Origin: an uncultured Ruminococcus sp.
GTDB taxonomy: Bacteria; Bacillota; Clostridia; Oscillospirales; Acutalibacteraceae
Length of the DNA stretch: 40,985 nucleotides
Assembly: GCA_944415425.1 (NCBI GenBank)
Contig: CALYBP010000011.1
Span: 1 to 40,985, forward strand
Direction: 5' to 3'
Each line of letters opens with the position of its first letter. The first letter of the stretch is position 1. Made by a program: the position numbers and the translations under genes. Below are positions 16,702 to 24,392 of this stretch, piece after piece. The notes beneath the pieces are model-generated. The model was not told the DNA's origin. It worked only from the letters and a program-made list of their open reading frames with translations, and ran no database searches.

Positions 16702-18267
16702 TTATGACACAAACTGAAGCGGGTTAAGCTTGTTTGAATTGTAAATCACTTCAAAATGCAGGTGAGGTCCTGTTGAATTGCCCGTTGAGCCTACATACGC
16801 TATCGTATCGCCCTTTGAAACATATTGACCGTATGATACCGCAAGCGAACTGCAATGAGCATAAAGCGTCTGATAGCCGTTGCCGTGGTCAATTATTACG
16901 TAATTGCCGTAGCCGTCGCCCTTGTTTCCGGCAAATACAACCGTTCCGCCGTCGGAAGCCGTAATTGCCTGGCCGTAAACGCCGCCTGCCGAAATATCAA
17001 TTCCCCAGTGCATTCTGCCCCAGCGCCACTCGTAATAGCTTGTGATATTGTGAGTATAGGGGACAGGCCACGAAAATGTACCTGTTGATGAAGCCGAGGA
17101 GCTTGAACCTGAGCTTGACGAGCTATCCTCGCTAACTCCTCCCATAGAGCCTTTTATAACGACCTCGTCAACCGCTTCTGTTAAAACCTTTGTTTCAACC
17201 TCAACTGCGTCTGTCTGCATACCGTCGGTAAATGTTGTGCGCATAGTAACTTCTTCTTCGCCCTTTTTACCCTCGGTTTTAACCTTTTTGTAGGACGAAG
17301 GCTTTGAATCATCGTATTTTACCGTTGTACTGTAATCAATTTCTCTTGTATAAACAATGTCTGTCGACAAAGAAATCGAAAATTTTCCGTCGGCGGCCTG
17401 CATAATATCAGCTACGCTCATAATGTCTGCTTCCGAGAAATTTCCGCCCTTAACGACCACATCATTAGCAAATTCAGTAGTTGTTCCGTCGTCATATCCC
17501 TCTTTATAATCAACAAGAATTTGACTGAGGGCGCTGTTGAGACCTTGCGTGTCATTTGTAGCGCCTATAAGCTCACCGTCGATGTAAAGCCCCGATATAC
17601 CTGTTGCCAATTCATCTGCGGCAACCGCCTTTGTAATGGAAAGGTACGCTTCGTTGTTAAGCGGCATGCTTGCCTCGTCAGAGGTCGCTACCGTAAGATA
17701 ACCGACGCTGAATTCATTTGTTTCCGCGCCGTATGCATTGCTCGTGTTTTCCGCCGCAACAGGCGTAGCGCTGACGGTTACGGGCTTGTCACCCGAGTCA
17801 AGCGCGCTTGCAACTGTCATGCACGAAAGCAAAATCATAACCGCACAGGCAACAACCGAAAGAACAGCCCTCTTTTTAAGAAGAGTATGGCTTTTTGCGT
17901 TGTGTGAAGTATCAGCGCTGAGATACATTTTATTCGGCGTATTTCTGAAAACGGATTTGCTCGCCTCAATAAGAGAACCGGAAAATTCGTTTTTCGAGCC
18001 GTTTCTGTTTTTAAGATAGCACCTGTCAATAACAGAAGAGCTGTTTCTCTTCGCTTGAGATTTTACATTGTGCTTAATGTTTTTTCTGCCTTGCGAAACA
18101 AGCTTTTTCTTTAAAGATTTTGCAAGGCACGCCGAAGCTCTTTTTGCAAAGCGCACAGCCTTATAAGAAAAGCTTATATTTTCCGCTCGGCGTTCACAAG
18201 ATTTTTTTGCACTTGAAAGACTTTCTATTTCATTGAAACCTTCCAAACCAATGAATTTTGTCTTCAC
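16702..18267 (-). CDS. Membrane-anchored G5-M23 peptidoglycan endopeptidase
   Basis: A 521-aa envelope protein. Residues 1-130 are a strongly basic, Lys/Arg/Ser-rich segment expected to stay in the cytoplasm. One membrane helix follows (about 132-155, 'VLSVVACAVMILLSC'). The outside part contains a region of unknown type, a G5-like domain (about 305-375), a Ser-rich linker, and a C-terminal M23 metallopeptidase (about 400-521). The zinc ligands are His420 and Asp424 ('HWGID') and His504 in 'HLHF', with His471 and His502 catalytic. It should cut peptide cross-links in peptidoglycan. The start is a GTG with AGGAGA upstream. A promoter and a WalR-type box precede it, suggesting control by a cell-wall stress system. 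Confidence 0.92.
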   Translation of the reverse strand: MKTKFIGLEGFNEIESLSSAKKSCERRAENISFSYKAVRFAKRASACLAKSLKKKLVSQGRKNIKHNVKSQAKRNSSSVIDRCYLKNRNGSKNEFSGSLIEASKSVFRNTPNKMYLSADTSHNAKSHTLLKKRAVLSVVACAVMILLSCMTVASALDSGDKPVTVSATPVAAENTSNAYGAETNEFSVGYLTVATSDEASMPLNNEAYLSITKAVAADELATGISGLYIDGELIGATNDTQGLNSALSQILVDYKEGYDDGTTTEFANDVVVKGGNFSEADIMSVADIMQAADGKFSISLSTDIVYTREIDYSTTVKYDDSKPSSYKKVKTEGKKGEEEVTMRTTFTDGMQTDAVEVETKVLTEAVDEVVIKGSMGGVSEDSSSSSGSSSSASSTGTFSWPVPYTHNITSYYEWRWGRMHWGIDISAGGVYGQAITASDGGTVVFAGNKGDGYGNYVIIDHGNGYQTLYAHCSSLAVSYGQYVSKGDTIAYVGSTGNSTGPHLHFEVIYNSNKLNPLQFVS

Positions 18268-18292
18268 AATTATTTCTCCTATCGCATTAATC

Positions 18293-18309
18293 GTTACATT
18301 TTTGTAACA
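18293..18309 (-). promoter_or_regulatory. WalR-type box upstream of the M23 gene
   Basis: On the minus strand the site reads TGTTAC-AAAAA-TGTAAC. This fits the WalR (YycF) consensus TGTWAH-N5-TGTWAH exactly, and it also forms a palindrome around TTTT. It lies just downstream of the -10, between the expected transcription start and the ribosome binding site. WalR controls wall hydrolase genes in Firmicutes, and sites in this position usually repress. No walR gene is identified for certain in the window. Confidence 0.55.
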
Positions 18310-18323
18310 AACTCAACGCTTTA

Positions 18324-18351
18324 ATTATACCAAATTGTAACGAATTTGCAA
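18324..18351 (-). promoter_or_regulatory. Promoter of the M23 gene
   Basis: On the minus strand, -35 TTGCAA (18346-18351), 16-bp spacer and -10 TATAAT (18324-18329). The spacer contains a further GTTACA half-site like those in the WalR-type box. Confidence 0.6.
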
Positions 18352-18382
18352 TAAGAGAATTAAAAATTGTAATATTATACAT

Positions 18383-18408
18383 AAAACCCGCCATAACAGA
18401 CGGGTTTT
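18383..18408 (-). terminator. Terminator of luxS
   Basis: AAAACCCG (18383-18390) and CGGGTTTT (18401-18408) form a perfect 8-bp stem with a 10-nt loop, 31 bp after the luxS stop. The stem's own T-run closes it on the minus strand. Confidence 0.75.
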
Positions 18409-18438
18409 GTCAATGATATTGCACAATATTTCTTAAAA

Positions 18439-18894
18439 TTAATTATACTGTAAGTTATCAACCTTATAATCAATCAACAGAGAGTAATATTCTTTAAGAG
18501 CAGAAATTGCCCCGTTTTTGTCATGTTCCTTGTAATTTCCGCACTCAACTGCGCTTGTTCCCGGAATTTCTCCCCTATGTTCGCAACATTTTTTGACAGT
18601 ATCCTTTATCAGGTCAAGCGACTGCTGTAAGCTCAAATTTCTAACAAGAAAATAAAAACCTGTTCTGCATCCCATAGGGCCGAAATAAATCACATTATCC
18701 GCAAATTCGCTGTTCCTCGCGTAAGTCGCAAACAAATGCTCAATCGTGTGCATAACGGGGTTTGGCAGAAACGGCGGAGTATTGGGTTTTACAAATCGCA
18801 TATCAAAGGTTGTAATATCTCCGTCTATGCGAGAAACATACACACCGGGATTAAGCGTGTTGTGATTTACGGTAAAGCTTGCTATTTTTTTCAT
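18439..18894 (-). CDS. luxS: S-ribosylhomocysteine lyase
   Basis: An iron or zinc enzyme (151 aa) that splits S-ribosylhomocysteine into homocysteine and DPD, the precursor of the AI-2 signal, as part of the activated methyl cycle. The metal motif 'HTIEH' and the third ligand in 'SAVECGNYKEHD' are present, with the catalytic cysteine in 'GPMGCRTGFYF'. I chose the ATG at 18894, 9 nt after AAAGGA; an ATG at 18903 sits directly against that ribosome binding site. It is the second gene of a minus-strand unit after the GH25 lipoprotein (24-bp gap). Homocysteine produced here can feed methionine and cysteine metabolism encoded elsewhere in the window. Confidence 0.97.
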   Translation of the reverse strand: MKKIASFTVNHNTLNPGVYVSRIDGDITTFDMRFVKPNTPPFLPNPVMHTIEHLFATYARNSEFADNVIYFGPMGCRTGFYFLVRNLSLQQSLDLIKDTVKKCCEHRGEIPGTSAVECGNYKEHDKNGAISALKEYYSLLIDYKVDNLQYN

Positions 18895-18918
18895 TTTATT
18901 CATTCCTTTATATTAAAA

Positions 18919-19815
18919 TCAGTCGTAGTCCGCCACGTTTGTAAAGCAAATATTCAGATCGACTTGTCCCTCTATTCCGTCAATACTGCCGGATTCGGAA
19001 TATTGCCACATTGAAAATTCATAATAAAATGTGGGGACATCGGCGTATTCGCAGTACCATATATCAATATCTGCAAGCCTTGACAAATCGTATTTAAAAT
19101 AAAGTTCTCGGCTGGGCGAATATATAATCGGAGTATAGCCGTGCTCTTTTATTCTGTCGCAAAAAGCTCTTGCACATTCGGTCGTTTGGCTTGCGCTGAC
19201 GCTGTCCGTGCGTGCGTCATCGTTCTTTATGATTTCCCAGTCGTAAGCGACGGGGTAGTCAAGTTTAATATCTCCGAGAATCGACTTAACAAAGTCGGCT
19301 TCCTCAACAGCCTCCTCGGTAGTAACAGCTTGAGAAAAGAAATAAGCTCCAACCTTTATTCCGGCGTTTTTAGCCCCGTTTATGTACTCTATCGCTTTGG
19401 TGTCGGAATACATTTTACCTTCCTCGCCGTAGCCTCGTCCGCCTACACGTATCATTGCAAAGTCAATTCCGCTTTCCTTTACCTTTTCCCAGTCGATTTC
19501 TCCGCTGTATTCCGAAACATCCACGCCCTCTGTTGAAGCGGGTTTGCCGTTTTCGCTGTAATATTTTAAGTTTTCGTCTGCGGTAAAGCCGTTGTTGTCA
19601 AGCTCGTTAACTCTTACTCCCTCAAGCTCGGTTATCCATATTTCGCCGAGTGTGCTGTCGTTTATATGGATTTTTTCACCCGTGGTTTTTACCGTTGTGT
19701 CTGTTGGCCGTACAGCCGCAGTTTCGGAGCTTGAAGAATCGGTTTCGCCGCATCCGCACAAAACTGCCGAAGCTGTCAGCAAAAGGGAAAAGAGCAGGCA
19801 CAATGTTTTTTTCAT
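18919..19815 (-). CDS. GH25 muramidase-like lipoprotein
   Basis: A 298-aa exported protein with an N-terminal signal and lipobox (L-C-G-C, lipidated Cys22), a short Ser/Thr-rich spacer, an N-terminal extension of unknown type (about 45-95), and a glycoside hydrolase family 25 domain (about 97-295). The GH25 features are 'GVDVSEYSGEIDWEKV', the acidic 'YDWEI' strand carrying the DxE catalytic pair, and the end 'MWQYSESGSIDGIEGQVDLN'. It should hydrolyse the MurNAc-GlcNAc glycan backbone while tethered to the membrane. luxS follows 24 bp downstream. The role could be wall remodelling or competition against other bacteria; the sequence does not decide. Confidence 0.92.
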   Translation of the reverse strand: MKKTLCLLFSLLLTASAVLCGCGETDSSSSETAAVRPTDTTVKTTGEKIHINDSTLGEIWITELEGVRVNELDNNGFTADENLKYYSENGKPASTEGVDVSEYSGEIDWEKVKESGIDFAMIRVGGRGYGEEGKMYSDTKAIEYINGAKNAGIKVGAYFFSQAVTTEEAVEEADFVKSILGDIKLDYPVAYDWEIIKNDDARTDSVSASQTTECARAFCDRIKEHGYTPIIYSPSRELYFKYDLSRLADIDIWYCEYADVPTFYYEFSMWQYSESGSIDGIEGQVDLNICFTNVADYD

Positions 19816-19918
19816 AATAAATCTCCGTTTCTTTATATATGGACAAAATATTTGCTTATATTACTAAAAGCATAACATATTTTAATATTTCTGTAAACAA
19901 ATAAAGTCGAAAATTGTA

Positions 19919-19947
19919 TTGAAAATTATGTGAATATTCAGTATAAT
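19919..19947 (+). promoter_or_regulatory. Promoter of the 107-aa/dockerin gene unit
   Basis: TTGAAA (19919-19924), 17-bp spacer, TATAAT (19942-19947), about 30 bp before the first gene. Confidence 0.6.
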
Positions 19948-19978
19948 GTAACTTGAAACAAGAGGATAATTTTGCTTA

Positions 19979-20302
19979 TTGCGCCTTAAACGAAGGGTCG
20001 GTGAAACGGTGAGAAGTGTCGGCGTCAGCGGTTATCGCAAAAAAACTAAAGAACAGCTGTTAAAGGAAATTGACGCCTGCAAATCACTCAGCCAGCTTTT
20101 TGCGCTCATGCAGCATGAGGGAATCGTAATGAGAATGTACGGACAGACAGGCGCGTCAAATATCAAGCCAAAAATACTTTCGCAAAAGGAAATTTCGGAA
20201 AATAAGGACGATACGCCTTTTGAGAGACTTCGCGCAAAGGTAAGAGAGGCAGTAGAAAACGACGGCAGAACGGCTGATTTAAAAAGTAAAAATAAAGCTT
20301 AG
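19979..20302 (+). CDS. Hypothetical basic protein (107 aa)
   Basis: I do not recognise this protein. It is soluble, Lys/Arg/Glu-rich and without signal peptide, membrane helix or cysteines. A central helical segment ('KEQLLKEIDACKSLSQLFAL') is followed by 'GIVMRMYGQTG' and a charged C-terminal helix ending in a basic tail. The start is uncertain: the TTG at 19979 lies 11 nt after GAGGAT, while an in-frame GTG at 20009 is possible but has a weak ribosome binding site. A strong promoter is placed just ahead. The dockerin-L,D-transpeptidase gene starts 25 bp downstream, so both are probably on one transcript, but no functional link is visible. Confidence 0.6.
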   Translation: MRLKRRVGETVRSVGVSGYRKKTKEQLLKEIDACKSLSQLFALMQHEGIVMRMYGQTGASNIKPKILSQKEISENKDDTPFERLRAKVREAVENDGRTADLKSKNKA

Positions 20303-20327
20303 CAAACGCTTTAAATGGGGTTATAGT

Positions 20328-22157
20328 ATGAAAAGGAATTTATATCGTGTTTTATCAACAGCTCTTTGCGCTGTAATAGCGGTGACTGCGGTTTTGTCCG
20401 CCGGTACGGGGGTTTATGCCGCATCGGACGAAACCCGGAATACCGAGCCGGACGCAGCTTTTGAGTCGTCTTTTATTTACGGTGACGCAAACGGCGACGG
20501 AGATGTCAGAATAAACGACGCGACCTTTGTCCAAAAGTATTCAGCGGCATTGGTTGATGAATCGGAGTTGAGGTTTGAAGCGTCCGATGTTGATGACGAC
20601 GGATTCGTCAATGTGAAGGACGCAACTTTGATTCAAAGCTATTTAAGCGGTATCATTACCGAAAGTTTGGTGGGTCAGGTGTACGAACCCGAAAATTCAC
20701 AGCCAACACAGCCTTCCGAAACGACAGCTCCTTCGGAAGTTACAGATCCTTCCGAAACGACAGCTCCTTCGGAAGTTACAGACAATTCCGAAACAACAGA
20801 GCCTTCTGTTGTTACTGACCCGACAAAAACAACAGAGCCTGCCGAAACAACGCAGCCGACAACGGTCACACAACCTGTCACCACAACACAGCCTGCAACT
20901 GAGGCAACAACGGTAAGACCTACCGTGGGAACGGTAAAGAATGTAACAAAAACAAGCTTTGAAACAAACAAAATAACGCTTAAATGGGACAAGGTATCAG
21001 GAGCGTCCGGCTATTATGTATATATCAAAAATGCCGACAGCTCATCGTCATACAAAAAGCTTGCCGATATAAAAAGCACAACCTATACGGCAACAAATTT
21101 AGCTCATACTACGCAGTATCATTTCAAGGTTTCGGCGTATGTAATAAAGGATTCGGTAAAATATGAGGGAGCCGCAACGGTTAAAAAGACGGCCACTCAG
21201 CCGGGCAAGGTTTCAAATCTAAGAATGGTGCGTTCATCAAGCGTAATAGAATTTGCGTGGGACCGCAACTCAAAGGCTACCGGTTACAGAATTTACAGGG
21301 CGTCCAACGCGACTAATGCGAAATATGTGCTTTATAAAACAATACGGGGAAACACTACAACCTCATTTGCCGACACAAAAGTAGAGTCGGGCAGAGCGTA
21401 CTATTACAGCGTAAGGCCGTTCAGAGAGCTCTATGACACCGAATACAATGCACCTCACGCAACGATTAAGTTCATCTGCGGAATGAGCGCACCGGATTAT
21501 AAAATGACTTCTCAGGTCTCAAGAGTAAGCTTTACATGGAATAAAAACAAGTACGCAACAGGTTATGACATTTATTATTCGACATCAAAATCGGGAACAT
21601 TCAAGCTTTTAGGCACGACAAAAAATAATTATTTCAATACTGTGCGCCTTACCGATAAAAAGACATATTATTTCAGGGTCCAGCCCTATAAAATAAACGG
21701 AGCAAGCAAGACAAAGGTTCTCGGAACGTATTCCACCCGTTCAAAAACAGTAACGAAAAACGCCTATAACCAGACTGTGGGCGGAACATATATTGAAATC
21801 AGCATAAAACAGCAGCATATGTGGTTTTATATAAACGGCGAAATGTACTGTCAAACCGATGTTGTAACGGGCAATGCCGACGGAACTTATGACACTCCCA
21901 AGGGTGCGTTTAAAATTTGGCAAAGACTTTCTCCGACGGTGCTTGTAGGTCCGGGATATGCTTCTCCTGTTGATTACTGGCTTGCCTTTACTTACAGCGG
22001 AGTAGGTATCCACGATGCAAGCTGGCGTTCAAGCGGGGAATACGGCGGAACAACATATATGGGCAACGGCTCTCACGGATGTGTCAACACACCGTACAGC
22101 GCTGTCAAAAAGATTTATCAAAAGGCGTCAATCGGCACAATCGTTGTAGTTTACTGA
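20328..22157 (+). CDS. Secreted dockerin - FN3 - L,D-transpeptidase
   Basis: A 609-aa exported protein. Residues 1-31 are a signal peptide. Residues about 52-112 form a type I dockerin with two calcium-binding repeats ('GDANGDGDVRINDATFVQKY' and 'SDVDDDGFVNVKDATLIQSY'). A Pro/Thr/Ser/Glu linker follows (about 121-197). Then come three fibronectin III-like modules (about 200-475). The C-terminal YkuD L,D-transpeptidase domain (about 485-609) has the motif 'GNGSHGCVNT' with nucleophile Cys585 and an upstream conserved His in 'GVGIHDASW'. The catalytic domain should make 3-3 cross-links or attach proteins to peptidoglycan. The dockerin would let it dock on a cohesin-bearing scaffold. This combination is unusual; dockerins normally sit on polysaccharide-degrading enzymes. 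Confidence 0.92.
   Translation: MKRNLYRVLSTALCAVIAVTAVLSAGTGVYAASDETRNTEPDAAFESSFIYGDANGDGDVRINDATFVQKYSAALVDESELRFEASDVDDDGFVNVKDATLIQSYLSGIITESLVGQVYEPENSQPTQPSETTAPSEVTDPSETTAPSEVTDNSETTEPSVVTDPTKTTEPAETTQPTTVTQPVTTTQPATEATTVRPTVGTVKNVTKTSFETNKITLKWDKVSGASGYYVYIKNADSSSSYKKLADIKSTTYTATNLAHTTQYHFKVSAYVIKDSVKYEGAATVKKTATQPGKVSNLRMVRSSSVIEFAWDRNSKATGYRIYRASNATNAKYVLYKTIRGNTTTSFADTKVESGRAYYYSVRPFRELYDTEYNAPHATIKFICGMSAPDYKMTSQVSRVSFTWNKNKYATGYDIYYSTSKSGTFKLLGTTKNNYFNTVRLTDKKTYYFRVQPYKINGASKTKVLGTYSTRSKTVTKNAYNQTVGGTYIEISIKQQHMWFYINGEMYCQTDVVTGNADGTYDTPKGAFKIWQRLSPTVLVGPGYASPVDYWLAFTYSGVGIHDASWRSSGEYGGTTYMGNGSHGCVNTPYSAVKKIYQKASIGTIVVVY
20712..20783 (+). repeat. Two 36-bp tandem repeats in the linker
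   Basis: Two 36-bp units (20712-20747 and 20748-20783) differ only at the last base and encode PSETTAPSEVTD twice. A third, diverged unit follows. Each unit contains the perfect inverted repeat CTTCCGAA...TTCGGAAG, so the linker mRNA can form a hairpin per unit. Near-identity at the DNA level suggests recent duplication and possible length variation between strains. Confidence 0.85.
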
Positions 22158-22166
22158 TGAAATATC

Positions 22167-22204
22167 AAAAGCACGGCATCGCATAAGCGGTTTGCCGTGC
22201 TTTT
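22167..22204. terminator. Bidirectional intrinsic terminator
   Basis: AAAAGCACGGCA (22167-22178) and TGCCGTGCTTTT (22193-22204) form a perfect 12-bp stem. The plus strand ends in TTTTTGTGTTTTTG. It serves the L,D-transpeptidase gene and could also serve the convergent deacetylase gene. Confidence 0.9.
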
Positions 22205-22304
22205 TGTGTTTTTGTAAGCTCTGTTTATAATTTGTATTTTTCAGTATGATATGTGAATATGTGATAACTGTTTTATGTGCTTAGTATTTCAGTAATACGT
22301 CTGA

Positions 22305-23099
22305 TTATTGCTGTGATGCTTTTGCGTCGGCAGTATTTTTTGGACACATTTTTCCGTCAACATCGGTAAAATAATCGCCTTTAAGCAAAATCTTTGAAAT
22401 AGGTACTATTTCATACCCCTCGTCTCTTATAGTCTCAATAACCATCGGCAGCGCCTCCGGGGTGTTTTTTGCTCCGTTATGCATAAGAATAATACTTCCG
22501 TTTTTTAGCTTGCTTTTAATATTTTGAGTGATTTGTTCAGGCGTCGGGTCTTTCCAGTCAAGCGAGTCAACATCCCACTGCACGCAGTATAGGCCGCATC
22601 CGTTTACAGCTTTTACAACGTCGTTGTTGTAGTCGCCGTAGGGCGCTCTGAACAAAGTGGGTGCTTTGCCCGTTATCTTTTTGATTTTTTCATTGCACGC
22701 CTGAATTTCTCCCGTCATATCAGCCGACGAAATCTGCGTCATATGAGGGTGAGTATTGCTGTGGTTCCCTACGTCATGCCCCTTTGCGGCTATTTTTTTT
22801 ACGCTTTCGGGGTATTTGTCAACCCAATCTCCGACAAGGAAAAATGTTGTCTTAACCTTGTATTTATCAAGAATATCAAGCAGAGTATCGGTTTGTTCGT
22901 TGCCCCAAGCGGCGTCAAATGAAACAGCAACCTGCTTTTTGTCGGTTTCTACATAATATATGGGGATTTCTCTCGGCTCAGACGCCGTTTGAACCGCCTT
23001 AACCGTCGATGTAATCGCTATTGCCGCTGTTGCGGCCCCTATTAAAAGGCAAAAACCTATTGAAATCAAGCTGCGTTTTGTAAGGATTAATAAACGCAT
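22305..23099 (-). CDS. Polysaccharide deacetylase, PdaB-like
   Basis: A 264-aa CE4-fold protein with an N-terminal membrane anchor or signal (about residues 10-32) and a NodB homology domain (about 55-240). Motif 1 is 'SFDAAWGNE', in which the first metal Asp is present and the usual second Asp is Ala; this matches the spore-associated PdaB/YbaN subfamily. Motif 2 'HSNTH' and motif 3 'RAPYGDYN' are intact. It probably removes acetyl groups from peptidoglycan or spore-cortex sugars outside the membrane, although activity of the subfamily is uncertain. The start at 23099 is set by a strong GGGAGGGG; an upstream in-frame ATG at 23189 lacks one. Confidence 0.9.
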   Translation of the reverse strand: MRLLILTKRSLISIGFCLLIGAATAAIAITSTVKAVQTASEPREIPIYYVETDKKQVAVSFDAAWGNEQTDTLLDILDKYKVKTTFFLVGDWVDKYPESVKKIAAKGHDVGNHSNTHPHMTQISSADMTGEIQACNEKIKKITGKAPTLFRAPYGDYNNDVVKAVNGCGLYCVQWDVDSLDWKDPTPEQITQNIKSKLKNGSIILMHNGAKNTPEALPMVIETIRDEGYEIVPISKILLKGDYFTDVDGKMCPKNTADAKASQQ

Positions 23100-23185
23100 A
23101 AAATCCCCTCCCGAATAATTGTATGAGGGTAAATCAAAAAATATGAAACCGCCCAGCAAAATTTTGAGCCGAAAAACATAAGAAA

Positions 23186-23211
23186 ACACGGCAAACCTAA
23201 GCTTGCCGTGT
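23186..23211 (-). terminator. Terminator of the zinc-ribbon gene
   Basis: ACACGGCAA (23186-23194) and TTGCCGTGT (23203-23211) form a 9-bp stem, followed on the minus strand by TTTTCTTATG. It lies 28 bp after the stop of the gene at 23239. Confidence 0.75.
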
Positions 23212-23238
23212 ACAGTGCAAAAATATTATATAAAAATA

Positions 23239-23520
23239 TTATTCGTCAGCTGCTTTTCTTTTTGCAAAGCAATCGCTGCAATAGTAGCTCTTGCCTTCCA
23301 TCGGCTGGAAAGGAATCTTTGCAGGTCCTCCGCATTCAGCGCAGGTAGTTTCAAAATACTGGCGACCTGCCTTTGCGGCGTTTTTGCGAGCCTGTCTGCA
23401 TTCCTTACAACGCTGCGGCTCATTTACAAAGCCCTTTTCTGCATAAAACTCCTGCTCACCGGCTGTGAAAACAAATTCGTTTCCGCATTCTTTGCAAATG
23501 AGTGTCTTGTCTTCGTACAT
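23239..23520 (-). CDS. Double zinc-ribbon protein
   Basis: A 93-aa protein with eight cysteines in four CxxC pairs: CKEC, CKEC, CAEC and CSDC, forming two treble-clef or zinc-ribbon modules. It starts 'MYEDKTLICKECGNEFVF' and matches a family of small zinc-ribbon proteins common in Clostridia whose role is unknown. Between the modules lies a basic helix rich in Ala, Arg and Lys. It could bind nucleic acid or act as a protein adaptor. AGAGGT precedes the ATG and a TATAAT lies upstream at 23544-23549 on the minus strand with no clear -35. It is the last of a minus-strand pair after the sigma factor gene. Confidence 0.85.
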   Translation of the reverse strand: MYEDKTLICKECGNEFVFTAGEQEFYAEKGFVNEPQRCKECRQARKNAAKAGRQYFETTCAECGGPAKIPFQPMEGKSYYCSDCFAKRKAADE

Positions 23521-23587
23521 AGGTTTTACCTCTCTCTTTTGGCATTATATAAATTTGTCCCGTGCGGAATTGCACCGCCTAAACTAT

Positions 23588-24175
23588 TCAGGACATATCT
23601 ATGGCGCTGATTTTTTTTCGCGCTCTCTGAAGAGCGTTGTCCGCCGACTTTTCCGAAACCGAAAGCTTTTTTGCGATTTCTTTGTAGCTGAGGCCGCTTC
23701 CGTACAGCATCAAAGCCTCAAACTCCGTTTTTGAAAGAACTCCCTTAAGCTTTTTTAAAACTCCCGCAAGATGTTCTCTGCACATAATTAACTCTTCCGG
23801 CGACTGCGACAAATCCTCAACCGAATCCCCCAAATCATCAAGTCTTACAATAGCGGTTTTGGGTACGATCTTTTTAGCGCTGTTTTTTCTTATAATAGAA
23901 ATAAACCTGCGCTCAACAACAACCGACATATAACCTTTAAAGCTTGCGGCTGCTTTTTCATCAAAGGTTCTGCACGCATACAAAAGAGCAAGCAGTCCCT
24001 CCTGCACAAAATCGTTTGGCTCATACCCTTCGGCGGTATATTTTCGGGATATAAAGCTTACGGTTTTTAAATACCGCATCATAAGTTCGTTGTAGGCGTT
24101 GTCATCACCGTTTTTGGTAAGCTGAGCAAGGGTGTTGTCATCGAGTAAAGAATAGGAGCTTGTACTTTTACTCAT
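23588..24175 (-). CDS. Sigma-70 family factor, SigH-like
   Basis: A 195-aa alternative sigma factor with region 2 (about 12-95, including 'EPNDFVQEGLLALLYACRTFDE', split between core-binding and -10 recognition) and region 4 HTH (about 140-190, 'LSYKEIAKKLSVSEKSADNAL'). The pattern of the first 80 residues ('NGDDNAYNELMMRYLKTV') resembles the sporulation sigma factor SigH of Clostridia, and the length is close to that family. It could equally be an ECF-like paralogue. A near-consensus minus-strand promoter lies at 24211-24239. The start ATG follows AGGGGTG. Nearby pdaB-like and ftsK/spoIIIE-type genes fit a spore-forming organism, but no sporulation operon surrounds it. Confidence 0.85.
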   Translation of the reverse strand: MSKSTSSYSLLDDNTLAQLTKNGDDNAYNELMMRYLKTVSFISRKYTAEGYEPNDFVQEGLLALLYACRTFDEKAAASFKGYMSVVVERRFISIIRKNSAKKIVPKTAIVRLDDLGDSVEDLSQSPEELIMCREHLAGVLKKLKGVLSKTEFEALMLYGSGLSYKEIAKKLSVSEKSADNALQRARKKISAIDMS

Positions 24176-24210
24176 TTACTCACCCCTGACAGTATAAATC
24201 TATACACATA

Positions 24211-24239
24211 ATGATATTACAATATTAATAATATGTCAA
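24211..24239 (-). promoter_or_regulatory. Promoter of the sigma factor gene
   Basis: On the minus strand, consensus -35 TTGACA (24234-24239), 17-bp spacer and -10 TATCAT (24211-24216). Confidence 0.6.
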
Positions 24240-24333
24240 CTGTAAAATTGCAAATTCTGTAAAAATGCATTATAATTTTAATAAAAATTATGCAAAACAA
24301 CCAATTATTTGTCGGAAATTGTATAAAACTCAC

Positions 24334-24362
24334 TTGTAAAATCTGCCTTGAAATGGTATAAT
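24334..24362 (+). promoter_or_regulatory. Promoter of the yifB-type gene
   Basis: TTGTAA (24334-24339), 17-bp spacer, TATAAT (24357-24362). The start would be about 25 nt before the ATG at 24393. Confidence 0.6.
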
Positions 24363-24392
24363 TACTTAAATTAATTTGTGAGGTAAAGCTAT

